Positions 1-6,872 of a stretch of DNA of 6,872 nucleotides are shown here, in pieces. Every line of letters starts with the position of its first letter. The first letter of the stretch is position 1. The notes under the pieces were generated by a model, which was not told the origin of the DNA, did no database searches, and worked only from the letters and a program-made list of their open reading frames with translations. Both the position numbers and the translations under genes were made by a program. The stretch is taken from NCBI GenBank assembly GCA_039812685.1, contig JBDIBB010000187.1, positions 1 through 6,872 on the forward strand, in the 5' to 3' direction. The stretch is from JBDIBB01 sp039812685 (GTDB taxonomy: Bacteria; Acidobacteriota; Vicinamibacteria; Vicinamibacterales; JAFNAJ01).

Positions 1-1178
<1,178 letters not shown>

Positions 1179-1186
1179 GTGACGAT

Positions 1187-1190
1187 CTCC
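1187..1190 (-). promoter_or_regulatory. Ribosome binding site for the ATPase GTG start
   Basis: On the minus strand GGAG is followed by eight bases and then GTG (1178-1176). This is the only good Shine-Dalgarno match near the gene start and favours GTG over the in-frame ATG six codons upstream. The residues after the GTG (QDFEKLGVFYLGR) also look like the natural N-terminus of the family. Confidence 0.5.
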
Positions 1191-1398
1191 GGGCATTGGG
1201 CGGACCGAAGGGCCCCGGTCGCCATTCTCGCACCATCCGGCCCTGGTGTTGAGCCCGAGCCGGGTGTGGGCCATCGGGGTCCGCGCGTTGCCGGCGCCGG
1301 CGCCGCCGCCCGGGCGGCCAGGTGGTCCGGCCCGCCTCGTCGCCGCGGGAGACGCCACATCCACGTTGCGTCGGGCCGGCGCAGCAGGCAGCATACGT

Positions 1399-1421
1399 GC
1401 GGCCGCCGTGCCGGCGGCCGC
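1399..1421. repeat. Perfect 10-bp inverted repeat (hairpin) upstream of the kinase gene
   Basis: The left arm GCGGCCGCCG and right arm CGGCGGCCGC are exact reverse complements around a TGC loop. Each arm also contains the 8-bp palindrome GCGGCCGC. The structure ends 27 bases before the kinase ATG. There is no T-run after it on either strand, so it does not look like an intrinsic terminator. If transcribed, it would form a very stable stem in the kinase leader. It could instead be an operator-like DNA site or a chance result of high GC. Confidence 0.55.
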
Positions 1422-1448
1422 GATCCCGCACACGCCGCCCGTCCGCCC

Positions 1449-2594
1449 ATGACCCTGCCGCCTTCCCCGGATGCTTCCGCCCAGGCCGCTTGCGCTGATC
1501 GTCGCGCGCTGCCGCGCGGCTTCGTGCCGTGGGCCGCCGCGCTGGCGCTGCTCAGCCTGTTCACCGCCGCGTACCTGTATGTCATCTATCGCGGGCACGC
1601 GCCGATTGGCTGGCCCGAGGCGCTGCTGTCGGGCTTCGCCACCTGGTGCCCGTGGCTCGTCCTCGGCCCGGGCGTGCTCTGGCTGTCGCGGCGCTTCCCC
1701 TTCGAACCGGGACGCTGGCGCTGGTCGCTCCTGGTGCACGTGCCGGCCAGCGTGGCCTTCGGGGTGGCGCACGGGGTGCTGCGCTGGATGGTGGGGCCGC
1801 TGGTCGACTCGAGGCCGATTCCGCTCGACCGGATCGTCGTCGGCCAGCTCCTGCTGACCGTCCTCTCCTACGTCGTGCTCGTGGCGGCCTTCGAGGCGGC
1901 CGTCAACTATCGTCGTTATCGCGAGCGCGAACTGCGCGCCTCGCAGCTCGAGGCGCACCTGGCACAGGCGCAGCTGGAGATGCTGCGCATGCAGTTGCAC
2001 CCGCACTTCCTGTTCAACACGCTGCACGCCATCTCGACGCTCATCCACCGCGATCCCGAGGCGGCCGACGAGATGGTGAGCCAGCTCAGCGACCTGCTGC
2101 GCATGACGCTCGACAACGTCGGGAAACAGGAGGTGACCCTGCGGGAGGAACTCGACTTCGTCCAGCGCTACGTCGACATCCAGCAGACGCGCTTCCAGGA
2201 CCGCCTGCGCGTCACGCTCGACATCGATCCCGAGACCCTCGATGCCCGGGTGCCGAACCAATTGCTGCAGCCGCTCGTAGAGAATGCCATTCGCCACGGC
2301 CTCGACGGCCGGCCGTCGGGCGGCAGCATCGGCATCGCGGCCCGGTTGATGAGCGGCGGCGACCTCCAGGTGACCATTTGCGACGACGGCGACGGCGTGC
2401 CCGCCGGCTCGTCCAGGCCCGAGGGCATCGGCCTGGGGAACACCCGGGCCCGGCTGCGGCAGATCTACGGCCCTGACGCATCGCTCGAATTGGCCAATGG
2501 CCGGGAAGGTGGAGCCATCGTCACCGTGCTGATCCCACGGGCGTTGTCAGCCGGCTGTCGTGCCCCGCGACATCCGAGTGGAGGACTCGCATGA
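1449..2594 (+). CDS. LytS-type membrane sensor histidine kinase
   Basis: This 381-residue protein is a histidine kinase of the His_kinase/HATPase_c class (LytS/YehU type). The N-terminal part has about four hydrophobic segments (roughly residues 27-46, 63-79, 92-111 and 129-150) with short loops and no recognisable extracellular sensor domain. A charged, coiled-coil-like linker (about 155-180) leads to the phosphoacceptor motif HPHFLFN (184-190); H186 is the expected phosphorylated histidine. The ATP-binding domain shows an N box, LQPLVENAIRHG (273-284, N279), and the glycine motifs DDGDGVP (312-318) and GIGLGNTRARL (326-336). It should autophosphorylate at the inner membrane and pass phosphate to the regulator encoded immediately downstream, whose start codon overlaps its stop. 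The ATG at 1449 has no clear Shine-Dalgarno sequence. It was chosen because the hydrophobic domain begins soon after it and upstream codons look non-coding. The signal sensed is unknown. Confidence 0.93.
   Translation: MTLPPSPDASAQAACADRRALPRGFVPWAAALALLSLFTAAYLYVIYRGHAPIGWPEALLSGFATWCPWLVLGPGVLWLSRRFPFEPGRWRWSLLVHVPASVAFGVAHGVLRWMVGPLVDSRPIPLDRIVVGQLLLTVLSYVVLVAAFEAAVNYRRYRERELRASQLEAHLAQAQLEMLRMQLHPHFLFNTLHAISTLIHRDPEAADEMVSQLSDLLRMTLDNVGKQEVTLREELDFVQRYVDIQQTRFQDRLRVTLDIDPETLDARVPNQLLQPLVENAIRHGLDGRPSGGSIGIAARLMSGGDLQVTICDDGDGVPAGSSRPEGIGLGNTRARLRQIYGPDASLELANGREGGAIVTVLIPRALSAGCRAPRHPSGGLA
2580..2584 (+). promoter_or_regulatory. Ribosome binding site for the response regulator, inside the kinase gene
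   Basis: GGAGG lies six bases before the regulator ATG at 2591, within the last codons of the kinase. Together with the ATGA stop/start overlap (2591-2594) it suggests translational coupling that keeps kinase and regulator in proportion. Confidence 0.8.
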
Positions 2595-3358
2595 GCATCC
2601 GGGTCTGCATCGTCGACGACGAACCGCTCGCCCGCGAGCGGATCCGGTCGCTGCTCGAGCAGGAGCACGACGTCGAAGTGGCGGGCGAGGCTGGCGACGG
2701 GGCCGGCGCCATCGGCCTGATCCGCCGGGAACGGCCCGATCTCCTGTTCCTCGACGTCCAGATGCCGGGCACCGACGGGTTCGGGGTGCTCCGGGCGCTT
2801 GGCAGCGACGTGTCGCCGGTCATCGTCTTCGTCACCGCGTACGACCATTACGCCCTGCAGGCTTTCGACGTCCATGCGCTCGACTACCTCCTGAAGCCGT
2901 TCAACAGCCGCCGCTTCAGGAAGGCGATGCAGCGTGCGCGCGCCGAGCTCTCGCGCGAACGTCCGCCCGAGATGACCCAGCACCTGCTCTCGCTGATCGA
3001 GAACCTCCGTTCGGGCCGGCAGTCGGCCGATCGCATCGTGCTGAAGAGCGCCGGCCGCGTCTCGTTCCTCAAGGTGGACGAGGTGGACTGGGTGGAGGCC
3101 GAGGGCAACTACGTCCGACTGCACGTCGGCGCGCAGTCCCACCTGCTGCGCGAGACGATGAAGAGCATCGAGAGCCGGCTCGATCCCGACCGGTTCATCC
3201 GCATCCATCGCTCCACGATCGTCAACGCCGATCGCATCAAGGAACTGCACCCGCTGTTCCACGGCGAGTTCGCCGTGATCCTCCACGATGGCACCCGGCT
3301 CGCCGCCAGCCGCGGGCCCGACAACAAGCTGCGACGCCTGCTGGATGCCTCGAAGTAG
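2591..3358 (+). CDS. LytTR-family response regulator (LytR/AlgR type)
   Basis: This 255-residue protein has the standard two-domain layout. An N-terminal receiver domain (about 1-120) carries the acidic pair D9/D10, the phosphoacceptor D55 in LLFLDVQMPG, T82 in VFVTAYD and K102 in LLKPF, so every residue expected for phosphorylation is present. A C-terminal LytTR DNA-binding domain (about 145-250) includes WVEAEGNYVRLH (167-178) and the signature RIHRSTIVN (204-212). It should be phosphorylated by the kinase encoded just upstream and then act as a transcription factor. The length is normal for the family. The start is fixed by GGAGG six bases upstream and by the ATGA overlap with the kinase stop. 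Its target genes cannot be told from this window: I looked for paired LytTR-type direct repeats in the nearby gaps and found none that convince me. Confidence 0.95.
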   Translation: MSIRVCIVDDEPLARERIRSLLEQEHDVEVAGEAGDGAGAIGLIRRERPDLLFLDVQMPGTDGFGVLRALGSDVSPVIVFVTAYDHYALQAFDVHALDYLLKPFNSRRFRKAMQRARAELSRERPPEMTQHLLSLIENLRSGRQSADRIVLKSAGRVSFLKVDEVDWVEAEGNYVRLHVGAQSHLLRETMKSIESRLDPDRFIRIHRSTIVNADRIKELHPLFHGEFAVILHDGTRLAASRGPDNKLRRLLDASK

Positions 3359-3437
3359 GCGCGTGCGGCAGTCGAACGGGTGCATCGCGCGCCGGCGCGT
3401 TCCGACCTGTGCTTGAATACGGCCCGGAGGTGCCGTC
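3359..3437 (+). other. Short spacer between regulator and peptidase
   Basis: These 79 bp hold a perfect 12-bp GC palindrome (CGCGCCGGCGCG, 3388-3399) and the peptidase ribosome binding site. There is no T-run, so I see no intrinsic terminator. A TGC-TTGAAT stretch at 3410-3418 resembles an extended -10 element but has no matching -35, so an independent peptidase promoter is possible but unproven. Confidence 0.5.
3426..3430 (+). promoter_or_regulatory. Ribosome binding site deciding the GTG start of the peptidase
   Basis: A consensus GGAGG stands seven bases before GTG at 3438-3440. The peptide beginning there is a textbook signal sequence, so both observations support this non-ATG start. Confidence 0.8.
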
Positions 3438-5507
3438 GTGAAGGCCCATCGTGTGCGTTCAGGGGCGCTCGCCCTCGCTGCCGTCCTCGCGATGGCCGTT
3501 ACCGCCGCCGCCGACCCGCTGCCCGGCCGATCGCCGCGCATCGTGGACTACCGGATCGACGTGAGCCTCGACACCGGCGAGAAGACGCTGCAGGGGCAGC
3601 AGCACGTCACCTGGCGCAACCCGTCGGCCGAGCCCGTCGCCGATCTCTGGTTCCACCTCTACCTGAACGCGTTCAGCAACTCCGAGAGCACGTTCATGCG
3701 CGAGACGCGCCAGTCGGGCGGCGTGCGCGCCTCGGCGATGTCCGATCAGGGGTGGGGCCGGATCGACGTGACGTCGATGCGGCTGGCCGACGGCACCGAC
3801 ATCGCGCCCGCGATGACCTTCGAGGCCCCCGACGATGGCAACCGCGAGGATCGCACGCTGGCGCGGGTGCCGCTGCCCGTGGCGGTCGCGCCCGGCGGCA
3901 CGATCGCGCTCGACATCACGTTCACGGCGCGCCTGCCGCGCGTGATGGCCCGGACGGGCTACGCGGGCGATTTCTACTTCGTCGGCCAGTGGTTCCCGAA
4001 GCTGGCGGTCTACGAGCCGGCGGGCGTGCGGGGCCGCGGTGCCGGCGGCTGGAACGCGCACCAGTTCCATGCCACCAGCGAGTTCTACGCCGACTTCGGC
4101 CGCTACGACGTGTCGATCCGCCTGCCCTCGCGCTTCATCGTCGGCGCCACCGGACGCCGCACCGGCGTCACGACGCACGAGGACGGCACCACGACGCACA
4201 CCTTCGCGCAGGACGACGTGCACGACTTCGCGTGGACCGCCGATCCGCGCTTCATCGAGCAGGTGCACACCTTCTCGGCCTCGCGGGACGTCACGCCGGA
4301 GGAGTATGCCGGGACCGCGCGGCTGGTCGGCCGGAGCCTGGACGAGGTGAAGCTCACCGACGTCGAGATCCGCCTCCTGGTGCAGCCGATCCACCTGCCG
4401 CAGGCGTCACGCTACATCGAGTCGGTGAAGGCGGCGATCAAGTGGTTCGGGCTGTGGTACGGCCGCTATCCGTATGCGACGCTCACGGTGGTCGATCCCG
4501 CGCCCGAAGGCGGTGAGGCCGGCGGCATGGAGTATCCCACGATCATCACCGGCGGCACCTCGTTCGTCCTCAACCGCTGGCCGCTCGCCGGCCTGCGCGT
4601 CGTGGAGCAGGTGACGGTGCACGAGTTCGGCCACCAGTTCTGGTACGGACTGGTCGCCAGCAACGAGTTCGAGGAGGCCTGGCTGGACGAGGGCTTCAAC
4701 TCGTTCTCGACCGCCGAGGCGCTCGATCGGACGTACGGCGCCGATCGTTCGGTGGTCGACATCCCCGGCATGCGCCTCGGGACGCTGACGCTGGCGCGCA
4801 TGCAGAACGCTCCGAGGCTGCTCCCGCAGCGGGTGCGGCAGCTCGCCTGGTCGTATCCGGAGGGCTACGGGTTCCACACCTACACGAAGCCGGAACTGCT
4901 GCTGCGCACGCTCCAGCGGCTGCTCGGCGAGGAGACGATGGCGCGCGTGATGCGCACCTATCACGAACGGTGGCGGTTCCGGCATCCGTCGAGCGATGAC
5001 TTCTACGCCGTGGCCAGCGAGGTGAGCGGGCGCGACCTGACGTGGTTCTTCCGCCAGGCGGTCGAGGGCATCGAGGTGCTCGACTACGAGGTGAGCCGGG
5101 TCAGCGTGCGGCGCGTGCCCGCGCGCGAGGGCTGGTTCGAGGGGCCGGAGGGCGCCGCGCTGGAGAAGGCGTCCGAAGACGACGCGGCCGGCACCACGAC
5201 GTGGCGCAGTACGATCGTCGTGCGGCGGCGCGGCGGGTTCGTCTTCCCCGTTCAGATCGCGTTGAAGTTCGAGGGGATGCCGGAGGAGCGGGTCTCCTGG
5301 GACGGCCGTGACCCGTTCACGCAACTGGTGTTCGACCGTTCCGAGCGCCTCGAGTGGGCCGAGGTCGATCCCGACCGGACGATGGTGCTCGACGTCGACT
5401 GGCTGAACAACGCGCGGCGCGTCACGCCGGACACACGGGCCGCGGCCCGGTGGACGTCGCACTGGTGGTTCCTGGTTCAGCAGGCGATCGCGGCCATCGG
5501 ATGGTGA
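3438..5507 (+). CDS. Secreted M1-family zinc metallopeptidase (aminopeptidase N-like)
   Basis: This 689-residue protein starts with a signal peptide: basic MKAHRVR, a hydrophobic core, and a likely cleavage after VTAAA near residue 25. It should therefore work in the periplasm or outside the cell. A beta-rich N-terminal domain (about 35-310) leads to the catalytic domain. This has GGMEY (362-366), the counterpart of the M1 substrate-binding GAMEN loop, then HEFGH (395-399) with zinc ligands H395 and H399 and catalytic E396, and the third ligand E418 in WLDEGF. Y482 in HTYTKPELLL matches the catalytic tyrosine, at the spacing from the glutamate expected for M1 enzymes. The active site is thus complete. 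A C-terminal beta-type region (about 545-655) ends in an aromatic, hydrophobic tail, RWTSHWWFLVQQAIAAIGW. The family removes N-terminal residues from peptides; the exact substrate is unknown. The gene lies 79 bp after the regulator and may share its transcript. Confidence 0.95.
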   Translation: MKAHRVRSGALALAAVLAMAVTAAADPLPGRSPRIVDYRIDVSLDTGEKTLQGQQHVTWRNPSAEPVADLWFHLYLNAFSNSESTFMRETRQSGGVRASAMSDQGWGRIDVTSMRLADGTDIAPAMTFEAPDDGNREDRTLARVPLPVAVAPGGTIALDITFTARLPRVMARTGYAGDFYFVGQWFPKLAVYEPAGVRGRGAGGWNAHQFHATSEFYADFGRYDVSIRLPSRFIVGATGRRTGVTTHEDGTTTHTFAQDDVHDFAWTADPRFIEQVHTFSASRDVTPEEYAGTARLVGRSLDEVKLTDVEIRLLVQPIHLPQASRYIESVKAAIKWFGLWYGRYPYATLTVVDPAPEGGEAGGMEYPTIITGGTSFVLNRWPLAGLRVVEQVTVHEFGHQFWYGLVASNEFEEAWLDEGFNSFSTAEALDRTYGADRSVVDIPGMRLGTLTLARMQNAPRLLPQRVRQLAWSYPEGYGFHTYTKPELLLRTLQRLLGEETMARVMRTYHERWRFRHPSSDDFYAVASEVSGRDLTWFFRQAVEGIEVLDYEVSRVSVRRVPAREGWFEGPEGAALEKASEDDAAGTTTWRSTIVVRRRGGFVFPVQIALKFEGMPEERVSWDGRDPFTQLVFDRSERLEWAEVDPDRTMVLDVDWLNNARRVTPDTRAAARWTSHWWFLVQQAIAAIGW

Positions 5508-5572
5508 GCGGGGCCCGCGCGCCGGCGTCCGGCTCCCACGCGGCCGCCTCCCTGGGGTTGTGTCGGACCGGT

Positions 5573-5576
5573 AGGA
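5573..5576 (+). promoter_or_regulatory. Ribosome binding site for the membrane protein, favouring ATG 5584
   Basis: AGGA is seven bases before ATG at 5584-5586 but only one base before the in-frame GTG at 5578. Spacing therefore favours the ATG and shortens the protein by two residues relative to the GTG. Confidence 0.55.
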
Positions 5577-5583
5577 TGTGACG

Positions 5584-6531
5584 ATGCTGAGATCCCTGAC
5601 GACGGGCGCGCGCACGGCGCTGAGGGAACCGTGGCTGGCCGCGCTGCTGTGGGCGTGGAGCGCGGCGCTGGCCCTGGCGGCCGCGCTGCCTGCCGGCGTC
5701 TGGCTGTCTCGCGGCCTGGCGTTTCGCCCGCGCGGCGACGTGCTGCTCGATGGCTTCAGCTGGAACGTGTTCAAGGAACTGACGCATTACGACGCGTCCT
5801 CCGTGGTCGCGCTGCTGGGATGGGCGGCGCTCGGCCCAATCGCCCTGTCGGCGGTCGCCGGCGCGCTCGTCAACGGCGGCACGATCGAAGCGATCTGGCC
5901 GCGCCAGCAGGGACCCGACCCGCGGCCGCGCCTGCACCGCTTCTTCCGCGGCGCGGGCCGGTTCTTCCTGGTGAACCTCCGGCTGCTCGTGCTCTCCGGA
6001 CTTGCGGCCCTCATCCTCGTCCTCACGCTGCAGGCCGCGATCTCGGTGCTCTCGCGCGGGCTCGACGATACGCAGGTGGAGCTGCTGGGATGGGCGGGCC
6101 TGCTGCTGTCGCCTGTCGTGACCGGCTGCGTCGCCATCCTGTGGGGAACGGTGCTCGACTTCGCCCGCCTGCGCGTGGTGGCCACCGATGGCCGGAGTGC
6201 CGTCGCCGCGCTGCGGTGGGCGCTGCCGTTCGTCGCGCGTCACCCTGCCGGCACGGTCGGGATCTGGGCGGTGCCGTCGTTGCTGAGGCTGGGGCTGGCG
6301 CTGGCCGGGGCGATGCTGGTGCCGTACGTGCCCGCGCACGGCTGGGGCGTCATCCTGGCTACGGTCGTGACCCAGCAGCTGCTCGTGCTGATCGGCGCGT
6401 TCGTCCGTGTGGGCACCGTGGCCGCCGAGGTGCGCTACGCATCGGAGCGGGGCGTGGCCGGAACCGCGCCTTCGGTCCCGGCCGGCGAACCCGAGCCACC
6501 GCCCGACGGTGCGGAATCACCCGTGTCCTGA
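5584..6531 (+). CDS. Multi-pass integral membrane protein of unknown function
   Basis: I do not recognise a named family for this 315-residue protein. Hydrophobic stretches at about residues 17-40, 73-96, 127-153, 165-189, 222-247 and 253-280 suggest about six membrane helices. Basic loops such as PRPRLHRFFRGAGRF (113-127) would tend to face the cytoplasm. No catalytic motif is obvious. The overall pattern loosely resembles bacterial membrane-domain proteins without enzymatic residues, for example those related to the glycerophosphodiester phosphodiesterase membrane domain, but this is only an impression. The last 30 or so residues are hydrophilic and rich in Pro, Glu, Gly and Ala, and are encoded opposite the end of the convergent gene (6435-6531). 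The gene follows the M1 peptidase by 76 bp on the same strand with no terminator visible between, so the two may form a unit. The GTG at 5578 is an alternative start. Confidence 0.8.
   Translation: MLRSLTTGARTALREPWLAALLWAWSAALALAAALPAGVWLSRGLAFRPRGDVLLDGFSWNVFKELTHYDASSVVALLGWAALGPIALSAVAGALVNGGTIEAIWPRQQGPDPRPRLHRFFRGAGRFFLVNLRLLVLSGLAALILVLTLQAAISVLSRGLDDTQVELLGWAGLLLSPVVTGCVAILWGTVLDFARLRVVATDGRSAVAALRWALPFVARHPAGTVGIWAVPSLLRLGLALAGAMLVPYVPAHGWGVILATVVTQQLLVLIGAFVRVGTVAAEVRYASERGVAGTAPSVPAGEPEPPPDGAESPVS
6435..6531. other. 97-bp tail-to-tail coding overlap of convergent genes
   Basis: The rightward membrane-protein frame stops at TGA 6529-6531 and the leftward frame stops at TAG 6437-6435, so both C-termini are encoded by the same 97 bp. 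The third codon positions of the two frames coincide. There is no room for a terminator between the genes. Confidence 0.75.
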
Positions 6532-6872
6532 CTGTTGGCCGAGAGTTCGTCCAGCAGGCTGGCGATCGCCTCCTGATGGCGAGCCAGCGCGCGCGCGGCG
6601 CGCGATGAGAGTCGCTGCAGGGCCAGGTAGCTGCGCACCGTCTCGAGGACGGCGACCTCGCGTTCCCAGGCCCACAGCGTCGCGACGGCGAGCAGCGGTC
6701 CCGCCAGTCCGGCCGCCCACCCCCACGTCGCGCCGGCGCGGGCGGCAACGGTGACGCCGATCGCCGCCATCCAGAGCGGGTAGAGCAGGCCGCCGCCGAT
6801 CACCTTCCATGTGGCCTGTTCCTCGAGGTCGATCGGCAGCGCGCGCGCCAGCCACTTGATCGACTGGTACGG
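6435..6872 (-). CDS. C-terminal part of a membrane protein, probably a glycerolipid acyltransferase (5' end outside the window)
   Basis: This leftward frame enters from the right edge already open and ends at TAG (6437-6435), giving 145 residues. It begins with PYQSIKWLARALPIDLEEQATWKVIG, then two hydrophobic helices (VIGGGLLYPLWMAAIGVTVA and WGWAAGLAGPLLAVATLWAW), a charged alpha-helical stretch (WEREVAVLETVRSYLALQRL and on to LLDELSANSQ), and a disordered Gly/Ser/Pro tail. The segment order (xPYQ, then xxEEQATWKV, then a GLLLYPLW-like helix) resembles the C-terminal region downstream of the PlsC domain in large acyltransferase-like proteins of Acidobacteriota. The catalytic part is not in the window, so the call rests on resemblance alone. 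The last 97 bp overlap the end of the convergent membrane-protein gene. Confidence 0.75.
   Translation of the reverse strand, partial: PYQSIKWLARALPIDLEEQATWKVIGGGLLYPLWMAAIGVTVAARAGATWGWAAGLAGPLLAVATLWAWEREVAVLETVRSYLALQRLSSRAARALARHQEAIASLLDELSANSQDTGDSAPSGGGSGSPAGTEGAVPATPRSDA

Larger units (their letters stand above)
1179..1448. other. Divergent intergenic spacer
   Basis: This stretch of about 270 bp separates the start of the leftward ATPase from the start of the rightward kinase, so promoters for both should lie here. It is very GC-rich and I find no convincing -35/-10 pair on either strand. The open reading frames crossing it lack family-like sequence and look like by-products of high GC. 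Its left end depends on the ATPase start and would be 1197 if the ATG is used. The one clear structure in it is the perfect hairpin at 1399-1421. Confidence 0.6.

Noticed and set aside
1366..1397. TTGCGT and CATACG as a -35/-10 pair for the kinase
   Set aside because: The spacing is about 20 bases and both hexamers match poorly, so I do not call it a promoter.
3410..3418. TGC-TTGAAT as an extended -10 promoter for the peptidase
   Set aside because: There is no acceptable -35 at the right distance and only four of six -10 bases match, so it is too weak to list as a promoter.
5521..5533. GCCGG-CGT-CCGGC hairpin after the peptidase as a terminator
   Set aside because: The stem is only 5 bp and no T-run follows it. 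Such short GC stems are expected often in this sequence.
5572..5577. TAGGAT as a -10 element giving a leaderless transcript of the membrane protein
   Set aside because: No -35 is visible at 16-18 bases upstream, and the same bases are better explained as the AGGA ribosome binding site.
4407..5774. Large minus-strand open frame under the peptidase
   Set aside because: It is antisense to a complete M1 peptidase and has Arg/Pro/His-rich composition with no recognisable domain, so it is a shadow frame.
5422..6339. Minus-strand 305-codon frame under the membrane protein
   Set aside because: It is rich in Arg, Gln and His with no membrane or catalytic pattern, while the plus frame shows regular hydrophobic helices. 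The plus frame is the real gene.

Overview
The window is about 70% GC, tightly packed, and has no mobile elements, CRISPR arrays, tRNA or rRNA genes that I can see. The gene types (HerA-like ATPase, LytS/LytR-type two-component pair, secreted M1 peptidase, large acyltransferase-like membrane protein) and the protein style suggest a high-GC Gram-negative soil bacterium. An Acidobacteriota lineage such as Vicinamibacteria is my best guess. This is inferred from family resemblance, not from any marker gene.

Layout from left to right. (1) Positions 1-1178, minus strand: the N-terminal 392 residues of a HerA/FtsK-superfamily P-loop ATPase, running off the left edge. (2) A divergent spacer of about 270 bp with a perfect 10-bp GC hairpin close to the next gene. 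(3) Positions 1449-2594 and 2591-3358, plus strand: a LytS-type membrane histidine kinase and a LytTR response regulator, translationally coupled by an ATGA overlap. (4) Positions 3438-5507, plus strand: a secreted M1-family zinc metallopeptidase with a complete active site. (5) Positions 5584-6531, plus strand: a multi-pass membrane protein of unknown function. (6) Positions 6435-6872, minus strand: the C-terminal 145 residues of a membrane protein, probably a glycerolipid acyltransferase, entering from the right edge. It overlaps the membrane-protein gene tail-to-tail by 97 bp.

How they work together: the kinase and regulator clearly form one signalling pair. The peptidase and the membrane protein follow on the same strand after gaps of 79 and 76 bp with no recognisable terminator. 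They may be co-transcribed with the pair, but each has its own ribosome binding site and nothing shows the pair controls them. The two minus-strand genes belong to other units.

I found no convincing undescribed system. The points most worth a second look are the convergent coding overlap, where the two C-terminal tails are codon-by-codon complements of each other, the hairpin before the kinase, and the unassigned membrane protein next to the peptidase.
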